From positions 1 through 56,921 of the forward strand of contig JAFWQT010000176.1 of the NCBI GenBank assembly GCA_017508965.1: 56,921 nucleotides of DNA, written 5' to 3'. Positions 34,741 through 42,132 of this stretch are shown here, in pieces. Numbering within the stretch: position 1 is the first letter of the stretch; each line of letters begins with the position of its first letter. This DNA comes from Prevotella sp. GTDB taxonomy: Bacteria; Bacteroidota; Bacteroidia; Bacteroidales; Bacteroidaceae. The position numbers and the translations under genes are program-made. The notes under the pieces were generated by a model, which saw only the letters and a program-made list of their open reading frames with translations, was not told the DNA's origin and ran no database searches.

Positions 34741-34860
34741 CTGCCGAATTTGCAATTCGGCAGCATCGAGGTTGGCATTTGCAATGCCCATTTCTGCGGT
34801 TTTGGGTTTTCTCGGATTGCAAATCCTAATACTCATTGCGTTTGAATTACAAATTCAAAC
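34741..34860. repeat. row of four perfect mini-palindromes with tri-nucleotide loops
   Basis: CTGCCGAATT-TGC-AATTCGGCAG (34741-34763), GGCATT-TGC-AATGCC (34774-34788), GGATT-GCA-AATCC (34814-34826) and GTTTGAATT-ACA-AATTCAAAC (34840-34860). The cores are alike (ATT, three bases, AAT) while the outer stems differ but stay complementary. The first could end the AraC transcript, though no T-run follows. Confidence 0.75.
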
Positions 34861-34898
34861 GAACGGGTTGAAATTCAGACGAATAAGTAACCGTCTCT

Positions 34899-36563
34899 TT
34901 ACGGCTGCAAAACTTTCTGATAGCGTTCCTGGTCGAGCAGTATCTGCTCGGCGGCTTTCATCTGCTTGTCGTACTGCAAGGTGTTGGAAACGGCACCGCT
35001 CTGATAGTAGTAGGCGGCCACAATGTCGTTTTGCAGAATCTGCCTAATCACGTCCTTATGGCGGTCGAGGTCTTTGTCCAGATTGTGCCCCAGTTTCTTC
35101 TCCAAAGCCTCAAATTCGGGTTTGGCATCTTCGAGGTAGCCTTCAAATTCCATAATCTTCTTCAGCTGCTCCATCAGTTTCTGGCTCTCAGGGTCGTAGG
35201 TGAAACCGCTTTTCAGCACACGCTGCTTAAATTCTTCATAGTCGGCATCGGTAAGGGCAAACTCGTCGGCCGGGGCAATGGTAGGATGTGCTTCAATGTA
35301 GTCCATCACATACTCCAGCATCACCTCCGTGGAGTCACGGCCCGAAGCACTCAGATAGTAAGCAATGTTGGGCAGCGAGTCGGGTTTCACTTCCACGTCG
35401 GGCTTGATGCCGCCGCCGTCGCGCACCTCGCGGCCGTTGGCCGTATGGAACACCTTCGTGAGTGAATCAGGAATATGCTCGGTATAGCCGCCGTTGGCAT
35501 GTTTATAGTTGATGGCCTGAATGCAGCGGCCGCTGGGAATGTAGTATTTCGAGGTGGTCATCTTCATTTGCGCATTATACGGCAGTTCGAGCGGCGACTG
35601 CACAAGGCCCTTACCGTATGTACGTGTTCCTAAGACCACGGCACGGTCGAGGTCCTGAAGACTGCCCGCCGTGATTTCGCTGGCCGAAGCCGTTTCGCCG
35701 TTCACCATCACCACCACTGGCAGTAACGTGTCGATGGGTTCCACGGTCGTCTTATATTCGCTGTTGCCACGCTTCAGTTTGCCTATTGTCTTCACAATGG
35801 TCAGTCCGTTGGGAACAAACATGTTCACAATGTTGACAGCTTCAGAGAGCAGTCCGCCGCCATTGCTGCGAAGGTCGATGACAAGTCCCTTCATCCCCTT
35901 CTGCTTCAACTCGATGAATGCACGGCGGAAGTCTTTCGAACAGTCTTCGGTGAACGAATTCAGGTTGATATATCCAATGCCGTTTTTCCTTACGCCATAA
36001 TAAGAAATGCAGGGCAGCTGGATGGCCTGACGAGTGATACGCTTCTGCATAACCTTGCCCGTTGACGGACGCTGGATCTTCAGCAGGAACGTCGTGCCTG
36101 CCTCTCCGCGAAGGTGCGAGCTAACGTATGACACATCCTTGTCGGTCATCGTAGTGTCATCGATACTCAGGATGATGTCGCCCTTCTTCAGTCCGGCATT
36201 CGAGGCCGGAGTGTCCTGATAAGGTTCATCGATGACCACGCGCTTCAGTTTCGAATTATACCGCACCAGCGCACCGATGCCCGCATACTTTCCCGTGAGC
36301 GTCGACTTCAGGTCGCTCACCTTATCTGAAGGATAGTACATCGTGTAAGGATCCAGCGAGCGCAACATGGCATTGATGCCCGTGCCGATGGTCTGACCGG
36401 CATTCAGTGAATCCACATACCCCATGTCGAGGTTCCGGCAGATAGCGTTGAATATCTCCATGTTCTTCGACATTTCGAAATCATGGTCCTTTTCCGACTG
36501 AGCGGCAACCGGCAAGATTGCTGCCAACATCACTAATCCCAAAAGATATCTTTTCATTCTCAT
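34899..36563 (-). CDS. S41-family carboxyl-terminal processing peptidase
   Basis: 554 aa from the ATG at 36563; the longer reading starting at 36629 would begin upstream of its own promoter. Signal peptide ends PVAAQ. N-terminal helical part (FNAICRNLDMGYVDSL, MLRSLDPYTMYY), PDZ domain (GIGALVRYNSKLKRVVIDEP ... NAGLKKGDIILSIDD), then the protease core: GYINLNSFTEDCSKDFRRA, VIDLRSNGGGLLSEAVNI, the serine motif NGETASASEITAGSL and the lysine in RTYGKGLVQSPLELPY. CTPs trim or degrade envelope proteins in the periplasm. A C-terminal helical extension (~130 aa) is typical for Bacteroidota members. It is divergent from tRNA-Asn. Confidence 0.94.
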   Translation of the reverse strand: MRMKRYLLGLVMLAAILPVAAQSEKDHDFEMSKNMEIFNAICRNLDMGYVDSLNAGQTIGTGINAMLRSLDPYTMYYPSDKVSDLKSTLTGKYAGIGALVRYNSKLKRVVIDEPYQDTPASNAGLKKGDIILSIDDTTMTDKDVSYVSSHLRGEAGTTFLLKIQRPSTGKVMQKRITRQAIQLPCISYYGVRKNGIGYINLNSFTEDCSKDFRRAFIELKQKGMKGLVIDLRSNGGGLLSEAVNIVNMFVPNGLTIVKTIGKLKRGNSEYKTTVEPIDTLLPVVVMVNGETASASEITAGSLQDLDRAVVLGTRTYGKGLVQSPLELPYNAQMKMTTSKYYIPSGRCIQAINYKHANGGYTEHIPDSLTKVFHTANGREVRDGGGIKPDVEVKPDSLPNIAYYLSASGRDSTEVMLEYVMDYIEAHPTIAPADEFALTDADYEEFKQRVLKSGFTYDPESQKLMEQLKKIMEFEGYLEDAKPEFEALEKKLGHNLDKDLDRHKDVIRQILQNDIVAAYYYQSGAVSNTLQYDKQMKAAEQILLDQERYQKVLQP

Positions 36564-36589
36564 TATTCCATTTATATAAATACAGGGCG

Positions 36590-36622
36590 CAAAGTTAGCG
36601 TAAAAAATCGACTTCACGCAAA
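36590..36622 (-). promoter_or_regulatory. promoter of the S41 peptidase gene
   Basis: Minus-strand TTTG (36622-36619), 21 nt, TAACTTTG (36597-36590); 27 nt before the ATG at 36563. Confidence 0.7.
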
Positions 36623-36657
36623 AAAACAAAGGAATAATTAATTTTTTATCAAAAAAG

Positions 36658-36689
36658 TTTGGTGGTTTAAAAAAAACGCCTTACCTTTG
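36658..36689 (+). promoter_or_regulatory. promoter of tRNA-Asn
   Basis: TTTG (36658-36661), 20 nt, TACCTTTG (36682-36689), 22 nt before the mature tRNA 5' end. Confidence 0.8.
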
Positions 36690-36711
36690 CACCCGTATTT
36701 AAGCAAAACAT

Positions 36712-36785
36712 GCTTCAGTAGCTCAGTTGGTTAGAGCACCTGACTGTTAATCAGGGGGTCGTTGGTTCAAGCCCATCCTGAAGCG
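36712..36785 (+). tRNA. tRNA-Asn (anticodon GTT)
   Basis: 74 nt. The acceptor stem GCTTCAG pairs fully with CTGAAGC. D-arm GCTC...GAGC, anticodon arm CCTGA-CTGTTAA-TCAGG with anticodon GTT, T-arm GTTGG-TTCAAGC-CCATC containing one T-T mismatch, discriminator G. No CCA is encoded. A single-gene transcript with its own promoter and terminator. Confidence 0.97.
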
Positions 36786-36789
36786 CATA

Positions 36790-36818
36790 AGTCCCGAAGA
36801 TAATTCGGGACTTTTTTT
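36790..36818 (+). terminator. rho-independent terminator of tRNA-Asn
   Basis: AGTCCCGAA-GATAA-TTCGGGACT followed by seven T. Confidence 0.92.
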
Positions 36819-36901
36819 ATAATGTTTCTCTTTCTCTCTATCGTAGAATCTCATATCTTGAAATGGTAATCGTCGTTACAGTAACCGTCATTACTTTTCG
36901 A

Positions 36902-39340
36902 TTAGTAGAAATATATCGCGTAGTCTTTGATGCTGCCGGGAGCACCTTGTTCTGCACGTGGGAGATATTCTAGAGCGGAAACGGTCTGCTCGCTGCCTAG
37001 GTCGATGACCAGCAGATGGGGCATAGCGGCCGAACGTTCAGTCTGCCAGTAGGTGCTTTCCTGGAGATCGAAGACTTTGTCGCCTGTGTGGTTGCCATCA
37101 TCGTTCTCGCTGTCGGCATACTTTGTGGTCCAAGGCTCACGTGAGAGGCGCTTGCCGTCGGTGCCCTGCAGATAGATTTCCGCGATGGCCGCCTGGGGTT
37201 TGCCGTCATGGGTAGAGAGGCACTGGATAGCCAGATAACGACCTTTCTGGGGAGTGGCGAAGCGGATAGTCTGCCAGCCATTTCCACTTTGCATCTGTCC
37301 TTTGGCCGCAGGGGTACTGCTGTTGAGATCGGGTTTGTCACCGATATTATTGTGCTTGTTGCTCTTCTCTAACTGCAGCTTGTTGAGTTCTGGCTCCGCC
37401 TGTCCCCATACAACGGGTTCCTTCGGACCCATGATATCAAGGACGACAATCTCGTTCCTGCCTTTTTTCAACCAGCAACCAGGGATATAGAGCGTCTGCT
37501 GCGGACCGATACTCCAGATGCGACCCATGGCATGACCGTTCACCCATACCTGTCCCTTACCCCATGTCTCGAAGTTCAGGAAGGTGTCGCCTACCTTTTT
37601 CAAGGTAAACTCGCCTTTGAAATAACCGCCGTCACTAAAAATCGTCTCGCGGCGCTTCATGTCATTATGCCCTTCGCTCATCGCCTTCTTGATGGCATCG
37701 TAGTCATCACTCATGGTGATGATGCTCCAGTTCTTGAGGTTCCATGTCATTTCATGACCATCGACCTCTGCCTGTAGAAGCACCTCCTGGGTGATACCCT
37801 TAAAGTCCTTGATGGCCCGTCCGAAATTAATACGTCCCATGGCTTCCACCAGGATGTTCAGCACCTGACCTTTCTTCACAGGCGGCAGCACAATGGACTT
37901 CTCATTCTTCACGCGGTCAATCTTCCCGATATACTTTCCGTCCACGTACACCATGGCAAAGTCGTGGCAGTCGTTTAGTGTCAGCACGCTCTTTTCCGTC
38001 ACTTCCGGTAGCGTCGTAGTATATTCTATCATACCCCATCCGCAATCCATGTCTTCCATCGTGAGCACATCGCGGCTCTGGCGCTGGGCCGTCTGATAAT
38101 CGCTGATGCGCATCACCTTTTCCAGGGAGAACTTCGGAACGGTGATGATTGGGGCGGCAGGTTTGGGAACAGCCGGCAAGACCCCCCTCCGACTCCCCCG
38201 AGGGGGAGTGTTTTCTTCGGCGTACTTCTGCATCATCTCGCGCAACTCGTAATACTTAGGTGTAGTCTGACCATATTCGTTGATGGGAGCGTCGTAGTCG
38301 TAGGAGGTGACATCAGGAGCAAATCCCGGACTGTTGGCACCAGCCCAATGGCCGAACGAGGTGCCGCCGTGGGTCATATAGAGTGAAAAGGAAATGTTTT
38401 TGGCAAGCATTTCGTCCATTCCTTCGACCATGTCCTTGGCAGGACGCGTCTCATGGTGTGCTCCCCATTTGTCGAACCATCCGCTCCAGAACTCAGAGCA
38501 CATCAGCGGGGCATTGGGGCGCAACTGTTTCAGACGGTCGAACTGCTTGTCGATGTTGGCGCCTGTACCGAAGTTCATGGTCCATACGAGGTCATCGAGT
38601 CCGTTTTTCGTAAAGTTGGACGCCCAGTCGCATTGGAAGAAGAGCAACCCACCCTCAGTCCCTCCCGAGGGGAGGGAGGCTTGATTACTCTTGCCGTTTA
38701 AGATATTTTTCCCTTGGGGAGAGAATGCTTCACGGACGATGTCGCGAATTTCGCTAATGTAAGCCTTGTCCTCGCCATACGAGCCGTACTCGTTTTCCAC
38801 CTGCACCATGATGATGGGGCCGCCATTCTGGATGGTCAGCGGGGCAAGTTGTTCGCCCACTTTCTGTTCGAAGATTTTCACGCGCTCCATGAAGTAAGGA
38901 TCCTGCTCGCGCAACCGGATATCTTTCTTTTTAAGCAGCCACCACGGCAGACCGCCCATTTCCCATTCTGCACAGACATACGGGCCGGGACGCACGATGA
39001 CATACATGCCGTTCTTCTGTGCCAGACGGCAGAACTCGGCCACGTCGTTATTGCCCGTGAAATCGAAGTTCCCCTCCGTCTGCTCATGGATGTTCCAGAA
39101 AATGTAGATGCAGACGGCATTCATGCCCAGCGCCTTGCACATCTTGATGCGGTGTTCCCAATAAGGACGCGGGATGCGCGGATAGTGAATCTCGGCCGCC
39201 TTCACCACGAACGGTTGTCCGTTCAGCAGGAAGGTCTTGTCGCCCACGGTGAAGGTTCCCTTCTTTGGGGCCGCTGTCGCCGGCAGGGCGAGCATCAGCA
39301 TGCCCAGAAGGGTGAACAGAAATATGCTTCTAGTTCTCAT
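36902..39340 (-). CDS. GH35 beta-galactosidase with C-terminal discoidin-like domain
   Basis: 812 aa. Signal peptide ends ATAAP. The GH35 TIM barrel carries the acid/base E184 in VQVENEYGSYG and the nucleophile E283 in LMCSEFWSGWFDKWG; LYMTHGGTSFGHWAGAN is also conserved. Accessory jelly-roll domains follow, then a C-terminal F5/8 type C-like segment (YLAIQCLSTHDGKPQAAIAE, HLLVIDLGSEQTVSALEYLP). It removes terminal beta-galactose, here probably from pectic galactan or arabinogalactan side chains. Odd: two repeat elements are embedded in frame (residues SNQASLPSGGTEGGLL before FFQCDWASNF, and ENTPPRGSRRGVLPAVP in the linker after the barrel). It lies 22 nt after the DUF2264 gene. Confidence 0.94.
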   Translation of the reverse strand: MRTRSIFLFTLLGMLMLALPATAAPKKGTFTVGDKTFLLNGQPFVVKAAEIHYPRIPRPYWEHRIKMCKALGMNAVCIYIFWNIHEQTEGNFDFTGNNDVAEFCRLAQKNGMYVIVRPGPYVCAEWEMGGLPWWLLKKKDIRLREQDPYFMERVKIFEQKVGEQLAPLTIQNGGPIIMVQVENEYGSYGEDKAYISEIRDIVREAFSPQGKNILNGKSNQASLPSGGTEGGLLFFQCDWASNFTKNGLDDLVWTMNFGTGANIDKQFDRLKQLRPNAPLMCSEFWSGWFDKWGAHHETRPAKDMVEGMDEMLAKNISFSLYMTHGGTSFGHWAGANSPGFAPDVTSYDYDAPINEYGQTTPKYYELREMMQKYAEENTPPRGSRRGVLPAVPKPAAPIITVPKFSLEKVMRISDYQTAQRQSRDVLTMEDMDCGWGMIEYTTTLPEVTEKSVLTLNDCHDFAMVYVDGKYIGKIDRVKNEKSIVLPPVKKGQVLNILVEAMGRINFGRAIKDFKGITQEVLLQAEVDGHEMTWNLKNWSIITMSDDYDAIKKAMSEGHNDMKRRETIFSDGGYFKGEFTLKKVGDTFLNFETWGKGQVWVNGHAMGRIWSIGPQQTLYIPGCWLKKGRNEIVVLDIMGPKEPVVWGQAEPELNKLQLEKSNKHNNIGDKPDLNSSTPAAKGQMQSGNGWQTIRFATPQKGRYLAIQCLSTHDGKPQAAIAEIYLQGTDGKRLSREPWTTKYADSENDDGNHTGDKVFDLQESTYWQTERSAAMPHLLVIDLGSEQTVSALEYLPRAEQGAPGSIKDYAIYFY
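38178..38214. repeat. C/G-run palindrome in frame in GH35 (linker)
   Basis: Plus strand AAGACCCCCCTCCGACTCCC then CCGAGGGGGAGTG; CTCCCCC-G-AGGGGGAG is a palindrome. Encodes TPPRGSRRGVL on the minus strand. Confidence 0.7.
38645..38679. repeat. C/G-run palindrome in frame in GH35 (barrel loop)
   Basis: Plus strand CAACCCACCCTCAGTCCCTC then CCGAGGGGAGGGAGG. Encodes SLPSGGTEGGLL, nearly the same peptide as the sufS insertion (SLPSGGNKGGSL). Confidence 0.72.
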
Positions 39341-39362
39341 GTTTTCGGTTTATGAATTAGGA

Positions 39363-40622
39363 TTAAAAGTCGTCATTCCATCGATGGTCTTTCGGGAAAG
39401 GTTGTCCTCCCCAGGCCTTTACCTGCGTCCACGGTTGCGGCGCATCTTTCCAGAAAGGATGATCGGCAGGCAGTCCAAGCGGCATGAAGGCCAGCGAACA
39501 CATATAGAGCGAGCCGTTGTTGGTGTACCAGTCGGCGGTTTCGGGCTGACTGCCACAGAATCCGATGGTGAGATAGCCGCCCTGATTGAAGTTATTTTGC
39601 TGGTCAAACATACGGTGGAACACCTGTGTCAAAGCGGCTCTAACCTGACCGTTGCTGAGGTCCTTGGGCAACGTCTGATACCATGCCATCAGTGCGAGCG
39701 GCTGCATGGCAGCCATGCGGTAGGGCGTGGAACGGCCGATGACGGGGAAAGTGCCTTCGGGCGAGATAAAACGTTCGAGCACGATGGCCATCTTCTGCGT
39801 ACGCTTCAGTTGGCGCTCGCGGAACTTCCTGTAATCGATACCCCAGCCGCCGCCTTTAGCATCTATCATATTCTGGAGCGTTTCCAGGTACATGGCATGG
39901 AAGACATAACAGCTGTAATAGTCGAAAGCAAAGGTACCCTGCCCATCCGAGAACCATCCATCGCCAACATACCATTCCTCCGTCTTGCGGATGGCCATGT
40001 TGATGCGGAAATTATCGTGGGGCGCACCGGCTTTGGCCAGAAAACTCTCGATGGTGGAAGAGAACAACAGCCAGTTGGTGTAAGGAGGATCCACACGGCG
40101 CAGACGAGTGAATTCATCAATGTAGCGCTGCTTGGTGGTGTCGTCGAGCGGCATCCACAAAGCATCGTAGGCACGGATGAAACTCTCTGCCAGATAGGCA
40201 GCATCCACCAGCGTCTGTCCTTCCTTGCGCCATAGCAGATAGTCGGGCGACTCAGGATCCACGGCATTCTTGTAGGCCTGCAAGGCCCACTCACGCAGTT
40301 GCCTGCGCTGACGGCCTTCTGCCGTATCATCATCGGGCAACGACAGCCATGGTGAAATGCCGGCCATCAGTCGGCCGAAAGTCTCCATATAGACCACGCG
40401 GCGGTCGCGCTTGTCGAACGACGGACTAAACTCCGTCATCATATTCTTCTGCAGTTCGCCCTTGGCCATGTTTTCCAGCACGGGCTGTGCCATCTTATAT
40501 GCCTGTGCCGACCAATATTCGCGGTCGGTCTGAACAGTCTTCTTGGCTCTCTTGGCCCCAGCTGTCAGAGGCAGCAGGATAAGAAGGGAAAGCAACATGA
40601 TGCTTTTCATCTGTTTTTCCAT
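39363..40622 (-). CDS. DUF2264 family protein (putative glycoside hydrolase)
   Basis: 419 aa. A signal peptide (MLLSLLILLPLTAGAKRA) follows the ATG; MKSIM at 40610 is an alternative start. The body has the (alpha/alpha)-barrel type sequence of DUF2264: YMETFGRLMAGISPWLSLP, DYLLWRKEGQTLVDAAYLAE, EEWYVGDGWFSDGQGTFAFD, YYSCYVFHAMYLETLQ and GRSTPYRMAAMQPLALMAWY. The family often sits beside GH105 and GH88 genes in pectin and glycosaminoglycan loci and is thought to act on uronic-acid or related linkages. The exact activity is not readable from sequence. It lies 124 nt after GH105 and 22 nt before GH35 on the same strand. Confidence 0.85.
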   Translation of the reverse strand: MEKQMKSIMLLSLLILLPLTAGAKRAKKTVQTDREYWSAQAYKMAQPVLENMAKGELQKNMMTEFSPSFDKRDRRVVYMETFGRLMAGISPWLSLPDDDTAEGRQRRQLREWALQAYKNAVDPESPDYLLWRKEGQTLVDAAYLAESFIRAYDALWMPLDDTTKQRYIDEFTRLRRVDPPYTNWLLFSSTIESFLAKAGAPHDNFRINMAIRKTEEWYVGDGWFSDGQGTFAFDYYSCYVFHAMYLETLQNMIDAKGGGWGIDYRKFRERQLKRTQKMAIVLERFISPEGTFPVIGRSTPYRMAAMQPLALMAWYQTLPKDLSNGQVRAALTQVFHRMFDQQNNFNQGGYLTIGFCGSQPETADWYTNNGSLYMCSLAFMPLGLPADHPFWKDAPQPWTQVKAWGGQPFPKDHRWNDDF

Positions 40623-40746
40623 AATGCTTAATTCTTAATGCTTAATGCATAATTCTTAATGCTTAATGCGTAATTCTTAATGCAAAATTCTTAATTCTTT
40701 ATCGCGAAGCGATAACTCTAAATTCTTAATTCTAAACTCTAAACTC
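40623..40746. repeat. TTAATGC/TTAATTC tandem repeat between GH105 and DUF2264
   Basis: The 124-nt spacer consists of degenerate copies of CTTAATTCTTAATGCTTAAT and a small hairpin ATCGC-GAA-GCGAT near 40700. No promoter motif was recognised in it. A related AATTAAGAATTAAAA stretch lies at 54753-54785. Confidence 0.75.
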
Positions 40747-41934
40747 TTAATTCCTCCTCAGGTAACGTTCGTATTCGCAGGCAGCCAGCAGAAAGGCCCC
40801 TACACCAAAGTTAGCCTCACTATTGGCATCTACCGTCTGACCGGGAATGGCCCGTTCGCCGATGGGCTGCACATAACCCACCTTGCCACTCTGCTGCAGG
40901 GCGGTCTCTGTGAGGTATTTCCATGCCCGCTCGATGACAGGTGCAAACTCTTTCTTGTCAAGGCGTCCGTGATTAACACCCCACAGCAGTCCGTAGCAGA
41001 AGAAAGCCGTTCCGCTGGTTTCAGGTCCCGGCGCATGCGCTGCATCGAGCATCGAGCGCGTCCAGTATCCCTGCGGTTGCTGACATTTTGCCACGGCACG
41101 GGCCAGACGTGTGAACTTATGCACGAAGAACGGCTGTCGGATATAGTTTTCCGGCATATCCTGCAGCACCTTGGCCAGTCCTGCCAGCACCCATCCGTCG
41201 CCACGAGCCCAGAAGTCCTTCTTGCCGTTGGCCGATTTATGCTTGGGATATACATATTTGCCGTCGCGGAAATAGAGTCCCGTTTCCTCGTCGAGCATGA
41301 TACTGTCACTGTAGAGCAAATTCTCGTAGAGCTTGTCGAGGTATTTCTCATCGCCCGTCAGCCGGTACATCTTCGTCATCACCGGCATCACCATGTAGAG
41401 TGCATCGGCCCACCACCAATAGTCGTGAACCCTGGAGTCGGCCTCATAGCCCATCACCTCCATGGCTCTTTTGATCTTTGGGTGTTGGGTGTTAGGTGTT
41501 GGGTGTTGGGTGTTAGTCATTCCACCATCACCTATCACCCAACACCCATCACCCAGCAATACATACAGGTCGATATAGGCCTGGAAACAAATCTGCCAGT
41601 CGCCGAAGAGCACGTAGTCCTGCCCCTCGCCGTAGGTCTTGTATTTCCATTTGCCGGGGTCAGTCTCGCGCGCACCCTTCCACTGGTTGTGCTCGGCCCA
41701 TCTTATGCTATAGTCGAGCATCTGCTGGTCGCCGAGCAGTTTATACACCTCCATGTTTCCCGTGTGATAGGCTGCATTGTCCCAGAACGCGCGCACCTCC
41801 GCCTTGTTGTTCTGCTGCCAGTAGGTGTTCACCTTCCTGATCACGTTCCTCACCTCGGCGGGTGTCCATTTCCTCGCTTGCAGCGCGAGGGCCGCCGTCA
41901 GGACGATTGCCAGTAATAATAGTTTTCTTGTCAT
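40747..41934 (-). CDS. GH105 unsaturated rhamnogalacturonyl hydrolase (GH88/GH105 fold)
   Basis: 395 aa. Signal peptide ends LALQA. The (alpha/alpha)6 barrel has YWWWADALYMVMPVMTKMY with the likely catalytic aspartate in WADALY, WARGDGWVLAGLAKVL and YWTRSMLDAAHAPGPETSGT, with GTAFFCYGLLWGVNHG. The family removes the unsaturated uronyl residue left by pectate or rhamnogalacturonan lyases. Odd: between YIDLYVLLGDG and KIKRAMEVMGYE, about 25 residues (CWVIGDGGMTNTQHPTPNT...) come from a GGGTGTT repeat inserted in frame (41477-41556). A TATATTTG -7 box lies 54 nt upstream, so it has its own transcript after the susCD terminator. Confidence 0.93.
   Translation of the reverse strand: MTRKLLLLAIVLTAALALQARKWTPAEVRNVIRKVNTYWQQNNKAEVRAFWDNAAYHTGNMEVYKLLGDQQMLDYSIRWAEHNQWKGARETDPGKWKYKTYGEGQDYVLFGDWQICFQAYIDLYVLLGDGCWVIGDGGMTNTQHPTPNTQHPKIKRAMEVMGYEADSRVHDYWWWADALYMVMPVMTKMYRLTGDEKYLDKLYENLLYSDSIMLDEETGLYFRDGKYVYPKHKSANGKKDFWARGDGWVLAGLAKVLQDMPENYIRQPFFVHKFTRLARAVAKCQQPQGYWTRSMLDAAHAPGPETSGTAFFCYGLLWGVNHGRLDKKEFAPVIERAWKYLTETALQQSGKVGYVQPIGERAIPGQTVDANSEANFGVGAFLLAACEYERYLRRN
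41477..41556. repeat. GGGTGTT hairpin repeat in frame in GH105
   Basis: GGGTGTTGGGTGTTAGGTGT and the downstream CACCTATCACCCAACACCCA are inverted copies separated by about 15 nt, so the element can form a long hairpin. No stop codon in the gene's frame. Confidence 0.75.
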
Positions 41935-41987
41935 ATTGATTAGTTTTTTAAGCCGGCTTTATGGCCGAGAAACGTTATTTCTGTTTG

Positions 41988-41995
41988 CAAATATA
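41988..41995 (-). promoter_or_regulatory. -7 box for the GH105-DUF2264-GH35 transcript
   Basis: Minus-strand TATATTTG, no good -33 TTTG at 20 nt. The copy-independent position downstream of a terminator supports a separate promoter. Confidence 0.45.
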
Positions 41996-42041
41996 CAATT
42001 AAAAATCAGAATCAGCATCAGCCGGGTGGTTAAATCTTATG

Positions 42042-42081
42042 AAAAAGGGGCAGTCTGCATTTATTTTTGACAGGCTGCCCC
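42042..42081 (-). terminator. rho-independent terminator after susD
   Basis: Minus strand GGGGCAGCCTG, 13-nt loop, CAGACTGCCCC (one G-U pair), followed by TTTTTC. It lies 52 nt beyond the susD stop. Confidence 0.8.
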
Positions 42082-42132
42082 AGTCATCCATTAATTAAAA
42101 ACCTAAACTAATACCTCGCTAATGAATCATCT

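Noticed and set aside
36712-36785. tRNA-Asn as an integration site
   Set aside because: No integrase and no repeat of the tRNA 3' end was seen downstream.
36863-36895. GTAAT...ATTAC imperfect palindrome downstream of GH35
   Set aside because: Stem interrupted by mismatches and no T-run on the minus strand; not called a terminator.
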